Assembly (NCBI RefSeq): GCF_020171925.1
Contig: NZ_JAIVAR010000001.1
Span: forward strand, 1,364,001 to 1,428,000
Source of the DNA: Rossellomorea aquimaris
GTDB lineage: Bacteria > Bacillota > Bacilli > Bacillales > Bacillaceae_B
Direction: 5' to 3'
Length of the DNA stretch: 64,000 bases
This document shows positions 37,639 to 48,327 of the stretch, piece after piece. A program made the position numbers and the translations under genes. Numbering within the stretch: position 1 is the first letter of the stretch; the number at the start of each line of letters is the position of its first letter. Under the pieces are notes generated by a model that was not told where the DNA came from, made no database searches, and saw nothing but the letters and a program-made list of their open reading frames with translations.

Positions 37639-40203
37639 TTATAGTCCGCATTTCAGCTGAGCACCGCAATTTGTACAAGTGTTGCAGCCGCCCATGTCTT
37701 TAACCGTTCCTTTACGGCAGACGGGACATGTATTTCCTACCTCAGATCCGATTGTTACATCGGTCGAGCGTACATCCTGGATCGTATCAAGCAATACAAT
37801 CGGTTTTTTTTCTGTCTTTACTTCCTCTTGCTCCGCTTCATCGTCAAAGCTGTTCTCTTCCGCTTTCAGTGTGAGCACCTGTGAATCGCGGCTTCCATCG
37901 ACATAGACCGTGCCACCTTTGGCTCCGCCTTTGTACAAGCGTTCGTACACCTTTTCCACTTCTGACACTGTGTAGCCGCGAGGGGCGTTCACCGTTTTGG
38001 AGATGGAGCTGTCGATCCAGTTCTGGATGACGCATTGCACATCGGCATGAGCTTCCGGAGCAAGGTTCATTGATGAAACGAACCAATCTGGAAGTGCATC
38101 CGGATCTGTTTCAGGATTGCGTTTTAAGTAGTCTTCCACAATATCTGCTTTCACTTCAATGAACTTGCCAAGACGTCCACTTCTGTAATAAGTGAATGAA
38201 AAATACGGTTCCAGCCCCGTTGATACCCCCACCATTGTACCGGTAGACCCTGTAGGCGCAACCGTCAGGAGATGAGAGTTTCGGATACCATGGTCTATAA
38301 TGTCATTCCGTACGTCCTCAGGCATTTTTCTCATGAAGCCAGTCTCAACGAATGCCTTACGAAGCCTCATAGTCTCTTTTTCTGTTTCCCCTGTCAGGAA
38401 CGGGAAGCTTCCTTTCTCCTTGGACAATTCGACAGAAGCACGATATGCGGTCGTCGCAATCACCTCAAACACTTCATCGACAAGCTTATTGCCTTCCTCT
38501 GAGCCATACTCCTTCTCACAGTAGATCAACAAGTCAGCAAGCCCCATTACACCTAGGCCGACGCGTCGTTCACCCAACGCCTGCTTTTTATTTTCTTCAA
38601 GGAAGTAAGGTGTTGCATCGATGACGTTATCCTGCATACGGACGCCAACTTCAACCGTTTTCTTCAATTTCTCGAAATCGACCGTCTTTGAATCCTTGTC
38701 CGCAAATTGCGCAAGATTGACCGCTGCCAGATTACACACTGAATAAGGGGCAAGTGGTTGTTCCCCACATGGGTTGGTCGCCACCACTTTTTGACCATAT
38801 GCCTTTGCATTAGTCATGTCATTTGCATTATCAATGAAGAAGATACCTGGTTCCGCCGAGTAAGTGGCACATACATTGATCAGGTTCCAAAGCTCTTTCG
38901 CCTTTACTTTCCTGTATGTCCTTACTTTATATCCAAGCTTTTCCCATTCTCGTACATCACCAATGTTATGCCACTCTTCATTATAGAAGTGCATCTGATC
39001 CTTGTCATAGCTTTCTACATCCGGGAAGCGCAGCTCGTATTCTTCATCCTTTTCCACTGCTTCCATGAAATCACTTGTCAGGCAGACAGAAATATTTGCT
39101 CCTGTTAGGAATTCAGGGTTATGTACACTGTAGGTACCACCCGTCCTTAATTTTTCCTCTGCTGATTTCAAGATCTTTTCATCGAATCCACCGTAACCAG
39201 GGATTTGCCTGTAGTTAAGGATTCCTTGGTACATCGCTTCTTCTTGCTCCGTGAGCGGAGTGAACTTCAATTTATCTTCTGCAGCTTTCTTAATCGTTTC
39301 ATCCTCGGTATTCTCGAGCAGGTAACGGAGAATGCGGGGATTCTGCATCTTCGAAATAATGAATTCAATGATATCAGGATGCCAGTCGGAAAGCATGATC
39401 ATTTGGGCACCTCGTCTTGAACCTCCCTGTTCGACAAGATGAGTCAGCTTCGCGATATCATCAAGCCATGAAACCGAACCGGAAGATTTGCCATTTACAC
39501 CTTTGGCGAGGGTGTTACGTGGACGCAAGGTGGAACCGTTCGTCCCTACACCGCCACCGCGGCTCATGATTTCCATGACCTGCTTGCGGTGCTCTGAAAT
39601 CCCTTCGCGCGAATCCTGTACGAATGGCATTACATAACAGTTGAAGTACGTTACATCAGTGCCTGCACCAGCTCCATATAACACACGGCCTGCAGGTACG
39701 AAATGCAGGTTGACGAGCTCATGATAGAACTTCTCAAACCATTCTTGTTTCTTTTCAGGGGTATTTTCCACTTCTGCCAAGCCTGTTGCGTTACGCCTTG
39801 CGATTTGTTCATAGTACACTTCCAAAGGTTTTTCAATCACATCGAGTGTACGCGTCACGATACCCGTTTCGATCTCATGTGGTTTATCGATTGCACTTCT
39901 GTATTCCTCTTCGATCCATACATCCGCTTTTTTGCTTTCCCAATCGATGCTCGTTATATATCCAAGCCCCCTTGCAGGAAACTTTGGATCTTCCTTGATC
40001 GTCAATACGACGAAGTCGCCAGCTGTTAGGGTGATCTTCTCAGTGTCTTTGAAAGAATAGCGGTCGATCATTACCAGGCGGGACACACCTTTATGAGTGG
40101 TTTTCATTTCCGGGGTGATGGGATGCACTTGGGGGAACAATCCGATATCCTGATTCAATCTTTCTTTGTTCAATTTCATTGTATTCTTCGACGCAACAGT
40201 CAT
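37639..40203 (-). CDS. nrdJ: Adenosylcobalamin-dependent (class II) ribonucleotide reductase
   Basis: Makes deoxynucleotides without oxygen or a second protein subunit, using coenzyme B12. The 854-residue protein has the active-site Cys in FNCYVMPF, the allosteric segment SRGGGVGTNGSTLRPRN, the catalytic finger-loop region NPCGEQPLAPYSVCNLAAVN, and PTGSTGTMVGVSTGLEPYF. A C-terminal zinc ribbon (CPVCRKG and CNTCTNCGAQLKCGL) is the likely disulfide-reducing tail. ATG 40203 has GAAGGAG upstream; the frame beyond it is not needed. The gene sits between yqhO and lipM, where B. subtilis has no such gene, and has two NrdR boxes upstream. Confidence 0.95.
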   Translation of the reverse strand: MTVASKNTMKLNKERLNQDIGLFPQVHPITPEMKTTHKGVSRLVMIDRYSFKDTEKITLTAGDFVVLTIKEDPKFPARGLGYITSIDWESKKADVWIEEEYRSAIDKPHEIETGIVTRTLDVIEKPLEVYYEQIARRNATGLAEVENTPEKKQEWFEKFYHELVNLHFVPAGRVLYGAGAGTDVTYFNCYVMPFVQDSREGISEHRKQVMEIMSRGGGVGTNGSTLRPRNTLAKGVNGKSSGSVSWLDDIAKLTHLVEQGGSRRGAQMIMLSDWHPDIIEFIISKMQNPRILRYLLENTEDETIKKAAEDKLKFTPLTEQEEAMYQGILNYRQIPGYGGFDEKILKSAEEKLRTGGTYSVHNPEFLTGANISVCLTSDFMEAVEKDEEYELRFPDVESYDKDQMHFYNEEWHNIGDVREWEKLGYKVRTYRKVKAKELWNLINVCATYSAEPGIFFIDNANDMTNAKAYGQKVVATNPCGEQPLAPYSVCNLAAVNLAQFADKDSKTVDFEKLKKTVEVGVRMQDNVIDATPYFLEENKKQALGERRVGLGVMGLADLLIYCEKEYGSEEGNKLVDEVFEVIATTAYRASVELSKEKGSFPFLTGETEKETMRLRKAFVETGFMRKMPEDVRNDIIDHGIRNSHLLTVAPTGSTGTMVGVSTGLEPYFSFTYYRSGRLGKFIEVKADIVEDYLKRNPETDPDALPDWFVSSMNLAPEAHADVQCVIQNWIDSSISKTVNAPRGYTVSEVEKVYERLYKGGAKGGTVYVDGSRDSQVLTLKAEENSFDDEAEQEEVKTEKKPIVLLDTIQDVRSTDVTIGSEVGNTCPVCRKGTVKDMGGCNTCTNCGAQLKCGL

Positions 40204-40305
40204 ATTGACAGCTCCTTCTACCTTAAATATTTCATCTATCATCTTTAAATCATTACTTTAACAATTAATACGTTATCACAGGCCAATTCTAAAATCAATA
40301 AATAA

Positions 40306-40354
40306 ACACAATATATGGTGTATAATATATTTTTCGACACACCATATATTGTGT
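40306..40354. promoter_or_regulatory. Pair of NrdR boxes upstream of nrdJ
   Basis: ACACAATATATGGTGT (40306-40321) and ACACCATATATTGTGT (40339-40354) match the NrdR consensus. They are exact reverse complements of each other, with centres 33 bases (about three turns) apart, as known for NrdR operators. They sit about 100 bases upstream of the nrdJ start, over the AT-rich likely promoter. No cobalamin riboswitch is visible in 40204-40500. Confidence 0.9.
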
Positions 40355-40506
40355 TGAGGTCAAGTTTTCAGTTGTTTGTCAAACGCTTAATAGGCAGAAA
40401 ATAATAGAAAACAGGAGAATCCAATAGATAATATTCCTATTTCACACGGAAATCTATTAATTTGAGAGTTGAAAATCTCCCGCTCTCAGAAATAGTTGGT
40501 AAAATA

Positions 40507-40536
40507 GGAAAAAAGCGACACGCATCGCTTTTTTCC
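40507..40536. terminator. Terminator of lipM
   Basis: A 12-bp perfect stem, GGAAAAAAGCGA (40507-40518) with 40525-40536. It lies 13 bases past the lipM stop and has T-rich arms on both strands. Confidence 0.85.
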
Positions 40537-40549
40537 AAACAAAAATTTT

Positions 40550-41386
40550 CTATCGTTTAAAGTTCCATTCATCTGATTCATATCGTGTTTTAGCCAGCTG
40601 TTCTACATATTGTGTTTCTTCTTCCGAAAGTTCATATGGTTCAAGGTGAATATCCAGCCCATCTTCAAAGCCTTTCTTGAAAGCTTCTTTCGCCATGTCC
40701 ATCGTGATTCGCTTAGACGAGATCTCATTCATGGCCACCGCTTTATTTTTGAACGCTTTTTGCATACGCTCCTTTACTCTTTCGGATGGATACTTAAAGA
40801 GACTGAACAACATATCTTCATCTAAATCCAGAAGGATGGAACCGTGCTGAAGGATGACCCCTTTTTGACGTGTCTGTGCACTTCCGGCCACTTTCCTTCC
40901 TTCCACCACCAACTCATACCAGCTGGGTGCATCGAAGCATACAGCGGAACGCGGATTTTTCAACCCTTCCCGTTCCTCCGCTGTTCTAGGGACAGCAAAG
41001 TAAGCTTCCAGTCCAAGGCCCTGAAATCCCTTTAGGATCCCCTCTGAGATGACCCTGTATGCTTCGGTGACAGTCTTTGGCATCTCGGGATGTTCTTCGG
41101 ATACGATGACGCTGTATGTGAGTTCCTTATCATGAAGGACACCCCTACCACCAGTGGGTCTCCTTACAAAGCCAAGTCCATGTTCCTTGACGGCATCCAT
41201 GTTGATTTCTTTTTCCACTTTTTGAAAATAGCCGACCGACAAAGTAGCCGGATCCCAGCCATAAAAACGGATGGTTGGAGGAATTTTCCCCTCACTGTGC
41301 CAATCAAGCAACGCTTCATCGAGTGCCATATTATAGGATGGTGAACAATTACCGGAATCAATGAATCTCCATGTTTCTTTCGTCAT
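40550..41386 (-). CDS. lipM: Octanoyltransferase LipM
   Basis: Transfers octanoate from acyl carrier protein to GcvH in lipoate biosynthesis. The BPL/LplA fold shows [21 protein letters not shown] and the catalytic Cys in [14 protein letters not shown]. Length is 278 residues from ATG 41386, which has GAGGT six bases upstream; an ATG six bases earlier overlaps that site. Nearness to the glycine-cleavage genes fits the lipoylation of GcvH. Confidence 0.92.
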   Translation of the reverse strand: MTKETWRFIDSGNCSPSYNMALDEALLDWHSEGKIPPTIRFYGWDPATLSVGYFQKVEKEINMDAVKEHGLGFVRRPTGGRGVLHDKELTYSVIVSEEHPEMPKTVTEAYRVISEGILKGFQGLGLEAYFAVPRTAEEREGLKNPRSAVCFDAPSWYELVVEGRKVAGSAQTRQKGVILQHGSILLDLDEDMLFSLFKYPSERVKERMQKAFKNKAVAMNEISSKRITMDMAKEAFKKGFEDGLDIHLEPYELSEEETQYVEQLAKTRYESDEWNFKR

Positions 41387-41585
41387 ATACATACCTCATT
41401 TGATCATTATGTATTGAATCCGTTACTAGTCTATCAAATCCCCTTAAAAAAACAAAGAAAAACAGATTGGAAAGTCTTTGCATACTTGGGGGAAACACGC
41501 TATGTGAGATGTAATCAGTCATCTACGGGACAGTCACCGATCCCACTCCCCCTTTCAGATGATGTCATCATACGGGAAATTTCTT

Positions 41586-41614
41586 TTGATTCTATCGGTA
41601 ATCATGAATATAAT
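41586..41614 (+). promoter_or_regulatory. Predicted sigma-A promoter of yqhL
   Basis: TTGATT (41586-41591), a 17-base spacer and a perfect TATAAT (41609-41614), 40 bases upstream of the yqhL start codon. Confidence 0.75.
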
Positions 41615-41653
41615 AGTAGTTAGTGCATTTGCAGAAAGGAGCATGAAAGCAAG

Positions 41654-42037
41654 ATGGATGGTTTGTATATTTTGTTAGTGGTACTTGGAGGGATCATTGC
41701 GTATTCCTTATTCACGTACTTTAATCAAAAAAGAGTGGTCAACACGCTGACCGAGGAAGAGTTCAAAGCTGGTTACCGTAAAGCCCAGCTCATCGATGTA
41801 AGGGAAGCCAACGAATTTGACAACGGTCATATCCTTGGCGCCCGTAATATTCCTCTATCACAAATGAAGATGAGACAAAAAGAAATCCGCAACGATCAGC
41901 CTGTATACCTGTATTGTCAAAGCGGGATGAGAAGTGCGCGCGCAGCCCAGATGCTTCACCGCAAAGGCTACCGTAACCTTCACCACCTTCAGGGCGGATT
42001 CAAAAAATGGACAGGTAAGATCAAACATAAAAAATAG
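41654..42037 (+). CDS. yqhL: Membrane-anchored rhodanese-domain protein YqhL
   Basis: A 127-residue protein. One N-terminal transmembrane helix (YILLVVLGGIIAYSLFTYF) anchors a cytosolic rhodanese domain with the catalytic loop YCQSGMRS. It probably handles sulfane sulfur; the acceptor is unknown. It is on the plus strand between the minus-strand lipM and gcvPB. Confidence 0.9.
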   Translation: MDGLYILLVVLGGIIAYSLFTYFNQKRVVNTLTEEEFKAGYRKAQLIDVREANEFDNGHILGARNIPLSQMKMRQKEIRNDQPVYLYCQSGMRSARAAQMLHRKGYRNLHHLQGGFKKWTGKIKHKK

Positions 42038-42063
42038 TCCTTTTAACCGGGTTATTGAACCTA

Positions 42064-42092
42064 GGCTGGGAACTTGACGAAGGTTCCCAGCC
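42064..42092. other. GC-rich hairpin between yqhL and gcvPB
   Basis: GGCTGGGAAC (42064-42073) pairs perfectly with GTTCCCAGCC (42083-42092) across a nine-base loop. No U run follows on either strand, so it is not a simple terminator. Confidence 0.5.
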
Positions 42093-42133
42093 CGGGTGGA
42101 CAACCCCCTATAAAAAAAGGCCAATAAATAAGC

Positions 42134-42164
42134 AAAAAGGATTGCCTTGACGGCAATCCTTTTT
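42134..42164. terminator. Bidirectional terminator between yqhL and gcvPB
   Basis: A perfect 13-bp stem, AAAAAGGATTGCC (42134-42146) with 42152-42164, ending in T runs on both strands. It lies between convergent genes. Confidence 0.9.
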
Positions 42165-42175
42165 CTATTCATTTC

Positions 42176-42206
42176 AAGGTACGTCCCTCATCGCTTTAAT
42201 GCGTTA
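42176..42206. repeat. Dispersed repeat, copy 2 (42176-42206)
   Basis: It has the same 14-mer as the copy at 33010, followed by the palindrome CGC-T-TTAA-T-GCG. The stem bases differ from copy 1 but still pair. It runs into the gcvPB stop codon. Confidence 0.5.
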
Positions 42207-43673
42207 CTGAACCTCTGGAGTGTAGCGGAGAATCGGTTTTCTTGCTGCCAGGGTTTCGTCCATGCGCTTGATCACGGTTGTGTGTGGTGCCTCCTGGACG
42301 ATCTCTGGTGTTTCTTCTGCTTCTTTTGCGATTTGAATCATCGCTTCAATGAATGAATCCAATGTTTCTTTCGACTCTGTTTCAGTAGGCTCGATCATCA
42401 TGCATTCCTCTACGTTCAACGGGAAGTAGATGGTTGGCGGATGGTAACCGAAGTCAAGCAGCCTCTTCGCAATATCAAGTGTACGGACGCCGAGCTTCTT
42501 CTGGCGCTTCCCGCTGATGACGAATTCATGTTTGCAGTGACGATCATAAGGCAGATCGAAATGAGGTGCCAATCTTCTCATCATATAGTTCGCATTGAGT
42601 ACGGCATTTTCAGTTACAGCCTTTAAGCCATCCGGACCCATGGAACGGATATATGTGTAGGCACGTACATTGATACCGAAGTTACCGTAATAAGGTTTCA
42701 CACGACCGATGGAATCCGGGCGATTATAGTCGAATTCGAATTGATCGCCGTTTTTCACAAGTACAGGCTTAGGAAGATAACGGATCAAATCTTCCTTCAC
42801 TCCGACAGGACCACTTCCTGGTCCTCCCCCACCGTGCGGCCCCGTAAAGGTTTTGTGGAGATTCAAGTGAACGACGTCGAAGCCCATATCCCCTGGCCTT
42901 GCCTTGGATAATACGGCGTTCAGGTTTGCACCATCGTAATAAAGCTTTCCGCCAGCTTCGTGAATGATCGAAGCCATCTCAAGGATGTTTTCTTCAAATA
43001 ACCCTAACGTATTTGGGTTGGTGAGCATCAATGCTGCTGTATCTTCCCCAACAACACGCTTCAAGTCTTCAAGGTCCACGAGTCCGTTATCATCAGACTT
43101 AACGGTTACAGTTTCAAATCCAGCAACAGTCGCACTTGCAGGATTCGTTCCGTGAGCGGAATCCGGGACGATGACTTTCGTACGTTTTGTATCACCATTC
43201 GCTTCATGGTAAGCCCGGATCATCATCAGGCCGGTCCACTCACCATGTGCACCTGCAGCCGGTTGAAGGGTCACTTCATCCATGCCGGTGATTTCTTTCA
43301 GATGTTCCTGAAGATCATACATCAATTCAAGTGCACCCTGTACGCTTTCAGGCTCCTGAAGAGGATTGATATGGGCAAAACCATTCAACCTGGCGACATT
43401 TTCATTGATCTTCGGATTGTACTTCATCGTACATGATCCAAGTGGATAGAACCCTGAATCCACACCATGATTCCGTTTGGACAATGCTGTATAGTGACGC
43501 ATGATATCAAGTTCAGAAACCTCCGGTAAATGAGGTTCTTCTGTTCGGATATAATCAGAAGGGATCAATTCTGCAACATCGACCTCAGGTACATCCAATT
43601 CAGGAAGACTGTATCCGACACGTCCTTCTTTCGATAATTCAAAGATAAGAGGCTGATCTTGTTTGTTATTCAT
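42204..43673 (-). CDS. gcvPB: Glycine dehydrogenase (decarboxylating) subunit 2
   Basis: PLP-containing subunit of the split P-protein of the glycine cleavage system. The PLP lysine is in [19 protein letters not shown], with DGANLNAV upstream. Length is 489 residues from ATG 43673 (GGGGG upstream). It overlaps gcvPA by eight bases. Confidence 0.96.
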   Translation of the reverse strand: MNNKQDQPLIFELSKEGRVGYSLPELDVPEVDVAELIPSDYIRTEEPHLPEVSELDIMRHYTALSKRNHGVDSGFYPLGSCTMKYNPKINENVARLNGFAHINPLQEPESVQGALELMYDLQEHLKEITGMDEVTLQPAAGAHGEWTGLMMIRAYHEANGDTKRTKVIVPDSAHGTNPASATVAGFETVTVKSDDNGLVDLEDLKRVVGEDTAALMLTNPNTLGLFEENILEMASIIHEAGGKLYYDGANLNAVLSKARPGDMGFDVVHLNLHKTFTGPHGGGGPGSGPVGVKEDLIRYLPKPVLVKNGDQFEFDYNRPDSIGRVKPYYGNFGINVRAYTYIRSMGPDGLKAVTENAVLNANYMMRRLAPHFDLPYDRHCKHEFVISGKRQKKLGVRTLDIAKRLLDFGYHPPTIYFPLNVEECMMIEPTETESKETLDSFIEAMIQIAKEAEETPEIVQEAPHTTVIKRMDETLAARKPILRYTPEVQ

Positions 43674-45012
43674 GACAATCCCCCAATTCCTGTGCAAATG
43701 CATCGATTTCTTCTTTGCTGCGAAGTTCTGTTACGGCCACCAACATATGATTCTTAAGGTTCTCATCGACAAGGCCGAGGTCATATCCACCTATCATTTC
43801 TTTCTGCAGGAGCTTTTGGTTTATTTCTCTGACAGGAGCATTCACTTTAACAACAAATTCATTGAATGAAGGACCTTCGAATACAATTTCAAATCCTTTG
43901 TTTTTGATTGCTTCTTTCGCATAATGGGCCTTTTGGATGTTTTGGATCGCCATCTCTTTCACACCCTGCTTACCGAGGGCCGTCATGGCAACAGATGCTG
44001 CAAGGGCATTCAATGCCTGATTCGAACAAATATTGGAAGTCGCTTTATCACGACGGATATGCTGCTCGCGAGCCTGAAGCGTCAAGACAAATCCTCTTTG
44101 CCCTTCTTCATCGACCGTTTGACCAACAAGGCGCCCCGGAACTTTCCGCATTAACTTCTTACTTACTGCGAAATACCCGCAGTGAGGTCCACCAAAAGCA
44201 CTCGGGATCCCGAACGGCTGTGCATCCCCGACCACGATGTCAGCACCAAGTTTCCCGGGAGGTGTCAGTGCGCCGAGAGCAAGGGGATTCGAGGAGACAA
44301 CAAACATGGCCTTCTCGCTATGCGCCACTTCTTCAATCGCTTTTAACTCCTCCACTCTTCCGAAGAAGTTAGGATACTGGACAATCACGGCTGCAATATC
44401 GCTGCCCATCAATTTCTTTAATTCTTCGACATCCGTAACACCGTTGTTATGCGGAATTTCCACAACATCGATGTATTGTCCATTTGCATAAGTCCTTAAC
44501 ACATCACGGGATTCAGGATGGACGGTACTTGAGACAAGCACCTTCTTGCGCTTCGTCTGACCTGCACTCAACATCGCTGCTTCGGCAAGAGCCGTACCTC
44601 CGTCGTACATGGAAGAGTTCGCCACATCCATACCAGTCAGCTCGCAGATCATCGTCTGGAATTCAAATATCGCTTGCAGTTCCCCTTGCGAGATTTCAGG
44701 CTGATAAGGTGTGTAAGCTGTATAGAATTCACTTCTTGACAGGACGTGGTCTACGATGATCGGTGCATAGTGATCATAAACGCCAGCCCCAAGAAAGGAT
44801 GTATGACTTTTTAGGTCCGCATTCTTTGCAGCCATTTTTGTCAGTTCTTTCACCAATCCTGTTTCTGATTTTGCAGGTTTGATCTTGTATTCACCTTTGA
44901 AGCGGACCTTCTCAGGGATATCCTCAAATAAATCGTCGATGCTATTAACTCCAATGCTGTCTAACATTTCCCGCTGATCTTGCTCTGTCATCGGTAAATA
45001 ACGATGCTTCAT
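43666..45012 (-). CDS. gcvPA: Glycine dehydrogenase (decarboxylating) subunit 1
   Basis: Second half of the split P-protein, lacking the PLP lysine. The 448-residue protein has the family segments [13 protein letters not shown] and [12 protein letters not shown], and the [14 protein letters not shown] motif. It lies between gcvT (18 bases) and gcvPB (overlap), so the three form one operon. Confidence 0.96.
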   Translation of the reverse strand: MKHRYLPMTEQDQREMLDSIGVNSIDDLFEDIPEKVRFKGEYKIKPAKSETGLVKELTKMAAKNADLKSHTSFLGAGVYDHYAPIIVDHVLSRSEFYTAYTPYQPEISQGELQAIFEFQTMICELTGMDVANSSMYDGGTALAEAAMLSAGQTKRKKVLVSSTVHPESRDVLRTYANGQYIDVVEIPHNNGVTDVEELKKLMGSDIAAVIVQYPNFFGRVEELKAIEEVAHSEKAMFVVSSNPLALGALTPPGKLGADIVVGDAQPFGIPSAFGGPHCGYFAVSKKLMRKVPGRLVGQTVDEEGQRGFVLTLQAREQHIRRDKATSNICSNQALNALAASVAMTALGKQGVKEMAIQNIQKAHYAKEAIKNKGFEIVFEGPSFNEFVVKVNAPVREINQKLLQKEMIGGYDLGLVDENLKNHMLVAVTELRSKEEIDAFAQELGDCHE

Positions 45013-45030
45013 GACCGAAATGCCCCCCTA

Positions 45031-46134
45031 TTATTTCGTTCTCTTATAAAATGGTGTTGGAACTACTTTTGCCTGTAACTTCTTCCCTCTGATTTCCACC
45101 TGGACTTCTGCATCCACTGAAGTGAATTCCTTCGACAGCAGCGCAAGGCCGATGTTCTTCTTTAAGGTAGGAGATTGAGTACCGGTTGTCACATGACCGA
45201 TTACTTCTTCGCCGGAGAATACTTTATAGCCATGGCGAGGAATCCCCCGATCAATCATTTCAATGCCAACGAGTTTCCTTGAAGCACCTTCTTCTTTCTG
45301 CTTCTTCAATACCTCTTGCCCGTTAAAAGGGATCTCTTTATTCACCTTTACTGCAAATCCGATGCCTGCTTCGATCGGCGTAATATCCTTCGAGAGCTCC
45401 TGACCATATAACGCAAGATTCGCTTCGAAACGAAGGGTATCCCTGGAACCCAATCCACACGGAAGAACACCTTCTGCTTCTCCTGCATCCAGGATATCCT
45501 TCCAGATAGCTACTGCATCACTAGCGTCACAGTAAATTTCGAAACCGTCTTCACCTGTATATCCAGTACGGGAAACAAGGGCACGACGGCCGTTGATGCT
45601 CACTTCGGATTGGAACTTAAAGAACCCGATATCCGTTAATGAATGATTGTTCGTAAGCTTCTGCAAAACATCCTGGGCGAGCGGGCCCTGCAATGCAAGC
45701 TGAGCCATGTGTTCAGAGATATTATTCAGTTCAACACCATCAGTCTGGTGCTGTTTCAACCATTCATAGTCCTTATCGATATTGGCTGCATTGACGACCA
45801 GTAAATAATCATGGTCTTTGATTTTATAAACGAGAAGATCGTCCACGGTCCCGCCATCTTCATAGCACATTGCCGTATATTGGGCACCGCCGTCCTTTAT
45901 TTTGGACACATCATTGGTCATCATTTTTTGTAAGTATTCGAGGGCGCCTTCACCCTTCACTTCAATTTCCCCCATATGTGAAACATCAAAAAGACCAGCA
46001 CGGGTCCTGACGGCTTCATGTTCTTCTTTAATACTTGAGAATTGAACCGGTAAAGCCCAGCCTCCGAAGTCGATCGTTTTCCCTCCATATTCTTTGTACA
46101 CTTCATATAGAGGTGTCTGCTTTAAATCTGCCAT
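45031..46134 (-). CDS. gcvT: Aminomethyltransferase (glycine cleavage T-protein)
   Basis: Transfers the methylene group from the H-protein to tetrahydrofolate and releases ammonia. N-terminal signature [25 protein letters not shown]-terminal [20 protein letters not shown]. Length is 367 residues. It is the first gene after the glycine riboswitch. Confidence 0.96.
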   Translation of the reverse strand: MADLKQTPLYEVYKEYGGKTIDFGGWALPVQFSSIKEEHEAVRTRAGLFDVSHMGEIEVKGEGALEYLQKMMTNDVSKIKDGGAQYTAMCYEDGGTVDDLLVYKIKDHDYLLVVNAANIDKDYEWLKQHQTDGVELNNISEHMAQLALQGPLAQDVLQKLTNNHSLTDIGFFKFQSEVSINGRRALVSRTGYTGEDGFEIYCDASDAVAIWKDILDAGEAEGVLPCGLGSRDTLRFEANLALYGQELSKDITPIEAGIGFAVKVNKEIPFNGQEVLKKQKEEGASRKLVGIEMIDRGIPRHGYKVFSGEEVIGHVTTGTQSPTLKKNIGLALLSKEFTSVDAEVQVEIRGKKLQAKVVPTPFYKRTK

Positions 46135-46234
46135 TGGAATTCCCCCTTAATTTCATCAAGTATTTCTTCTGCTGCCTTCTGGTTCCAAAACACCCTGCAG
46201 ATCTCCATACCGATTCTTCGTGCATGGGACCGCA

Positions 46235-46440
46235 AGAAAAAGGACAGAGAAACCCCTTTTATATAAAAGAAGTTTCTCTGTCCTTTTCACCTGAAAGTTT
46301 ACCGACAAACCGGCTTTCCCCTTTGGTGGTTTCCATACGGAAACACTCTCCAGAGTTGCGTCCAACAAGAGTCTTTTTGCCTGAGAGATTCACATGTAAG
46401 ATGTTTGCTCCTTCGGCGCTGTTCGGCACAGTCTCTCCCC
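46235..46440 (-). promoter_or_regulatory. Tandem glycine riboswitch with expression platform
   Basis: Read on the minus strand, aptamer 1 spans about 46440-46372 (GCCGAAGGAGCAA, CTCTCAGGCAAAAAGAC) and aptamer 2 about 46355-46284 (CTGGAGAGTG, CACCAAAGGGGAAAGCC, CTTTCAGGTGAAAAGGAC). A strong terminator hairpin follows (46242-46253 with 46272-46283, 12 bp) with a U run. Its upstream arm shares bases with the end of aptamer 2, so glycine binding should prevent termination and switch on gcvT-gcvPA-gcvPB. Confidence 0.96.
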
Positions 46441-46488
46441 TTGCTATCATTCGCCAATATTCCATGCAACATTTGGTCATACTAGAAG

Positions 46489-46518
46489 TATATACAGTAG
46501 AAATGTTATCGATGTGAA
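46489..46518 (-). promoter_or_regulatory. Candidate sigma-A promoter of the gcv operon
   Basis: On the minus strand TTCACA (46518-46513), an 18-base spacer and TATATA (46494-46489), about 50 bases upstream of the first aptamer. Confidence 0.55.
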
Positions 46519-46626
46519 TGTTCGGATTATTACAGTTTTCAAAACATTAGGTTATCTATTCTCATCCTACCATCAAATATAAGTTTTGAGCAATCATTTT
46601 TCGATCATTAAGGAGATGTTTTTCGC

Positions 46627-48327
46627 ATGAATGTTGATGTTCTATTTAATGAGGAGTGGGGCGAAGGTCTTGAGACACTGATCAACAATGACGGTCCCTG
46701 GGGTAATTGGGAGCTTTATAAGCTTGCAGTCGAATGTGAGAGGCACCTCGCAATTCCGAACTTTGAAGGCCTGCAAGCACCAAAACATTTGGCAAATGTA
46801 ACTCCTCTCCCCCACCAGTTAGAAGCAGCCAGACAAGTTGTGGAAACGATGAATGGCAAAGCGATTCTTGCAGACGAAGTGGGACTTGGAAAAACAATTG
46901 AAGCAGGTCTGGTACTGAAGGAATACATGATAAGGGGATTAGTGAAAAAGGTATTGATCCTGGTCCCCGCTTCACTGGTCTCACAATGGGCATATGAATT
47001 AAACAGCAAGTTCTTTATTCCAGCCGTCCCGCAGCGAAAAAGTTATGTGTGGGACCAGTGTGATATTGTCGTATCTTCCATGGACACTGCTAAACGCAGT
47101 CCCCACAGGGAAAAAGTGTATGAGCAGGACTATGATCTCGTCATCATCGATGAAGCTCACAAACTGAAAAATCATAAAACCAAAAACTATGAGTTTGTCC
47201 AGAACTTGAAAAAGAAGTTCTGTTTACTGCTGACTGCGACTCCTATCCAAAATAAGGTAGAAGAAATCTTCCACCTTGTTTCACTACTGAAGCCTGGTCA
47301 TTTAGGAAACGAATCCGGTTTTGCAGATCGATATAAACAAGGGGATCGTACCGTCCAGGATGATGAACATTTAAATCACCTAATCAATAAAGTTATGATC
47401 CGGAATAGGAGAAGCGATACAGGCATTGAATGGACAAAACGTCATGTTAAAACGATACTCATTGATTTCAATGAACAGGAACGAGACCTATACAACAGCA
47501 TTAATATGCTGAGGGGGAGCTATGATGACTCATCGAGCTCAAGTGCCTTTTCACTTCTCACACTGCAGCGGGAAGCTTGCAGCAGCAGGGAGTCCGTTTT
47601 TTATACATTGAAAAACATGATTGAGAAAAAAGAACACCCTTCTCAAGCATTTGAGAATACGATTGGCACTCTGATGAAAAAAGTCGAGAATGTAACAACC
47701 AATTCAAAGGCACAAAAAACGTTGGAGCTGATTCAACAAATAAATGATAAGGTGATCATCTTTACCGAATACAGGGCGACTCAATTATATCTGCAATGGT
47801 TCTTGAAACAGCACGGCATCGTATCGGTTCCATTCAGGGGAGGATTTAAACGGGGGAAAAAAGATTGGATGCGCCAGCTTTTCCAAAATCATGCCCAGGT
47901 TTTGATAGCAACAGAGGCGGGAGGCGAAGGGATCAATCTTCAATTCTGCCACCATGTTATCAATTTTGATCTACCGTGGAACCCGATGCGACTTGAACAG
48001 AGAATCGGCCGCGTCCATCGTCTGGGGCAGACAGAGGATGTGCATATTTACAATTTCGCCACCCGTGATACGGTCGAAGAACATATCCTGAAGTTACTTT
48101 ATGAAAAAATCAACTTGTTCGAAAGGGTCATAGGGCAGTTGGATGAGATCCTCACGCGCCTTGATTTCGCTGATTTTGAAGAGCATGTCACTGACATCCT
48201 TTCCACTTCAAAATCCGAGGGTGAATTAAAGATAAAGATGGAGAACCTGACAAGCATGATTCAATTTGCCGAAGAACTAAAGGAGGAAAGAGCCAATGCA
48301 GCAACACGAAATTCATCGATTTCTTGA
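46627..48327 (+). CDS. yqhH: SNF2-family helicase-like ATPase YqhH
   Basis: SWI2/SNF2 ATPase. Motif I is DEVGLGKTIEAGLVL, motif II IIDEAHKLKNHKTK, motif III LTATPIQNKVEE, and motifs V-VI are EAGGEGINLQFCHHVINFD and MRLEQRIGRVHRLGQ. Length is 566 residues, with no extra DNA-binding domain. It is divergent from gcvT and overlaps yqhG by 32 bases, so the two probably work together. The substrate is unknown. Confidence 0.93.
   Translation: MNVDVLFNEEWGEGLETLINNDGPWGNWELYKLAVECERHLAIPNFEGLQAPKHLANVTPLPHQLEAARQVVETMNGKAILADEVGLGKTIEAGLVLKEYMIRGLVKKVLILVPASLVSQWAYELNSKFFIPAVPQRKSYVWDQCDIVVSSMDTAKRSPHREKVYEQDYDLVIIDEAHKLKNHKTKNYEFVQNLKKKFCLLLTATPIQNKVEEIFHLVSLLKPGHLGNESGFADRYKQGDRTVQDDEHLNHLINKVMIRNRRSDTGIEWTKRHVKTILIDFNEQERDLYNSINMLRGSYDDSSSSSAFSLLTLQREACSSRESVFYTLKNMIEKKEHPSQAFENTIGTLMKKVENVTTNSKAQKTLELIQQINDKVIIFTEYRATQLYLQWFLKQHGIVSVPFRGGFKRGKKDWMRQLFQNHAQVLIATEAGGEGINLQFCHHVINFDLPWNPMRLEQRIGRVHRLGQTEDVHIYNFATRDTVEEHILKLLYEKINLFERVIGQLDEILTRLDFADFEEHVTDILSTSKSEGELKIKMENLTSMIQFAEELKEERANAATRNSSIS

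Noticed and set aside
40204..40500. Cobalamin riboswitch upstream of nrdJ
   Set aside because: No B12-box-like sequence or multi-stem aptamer could be recognised; the gap is explained by NrdR boxes and AT-rich promoter sequence.
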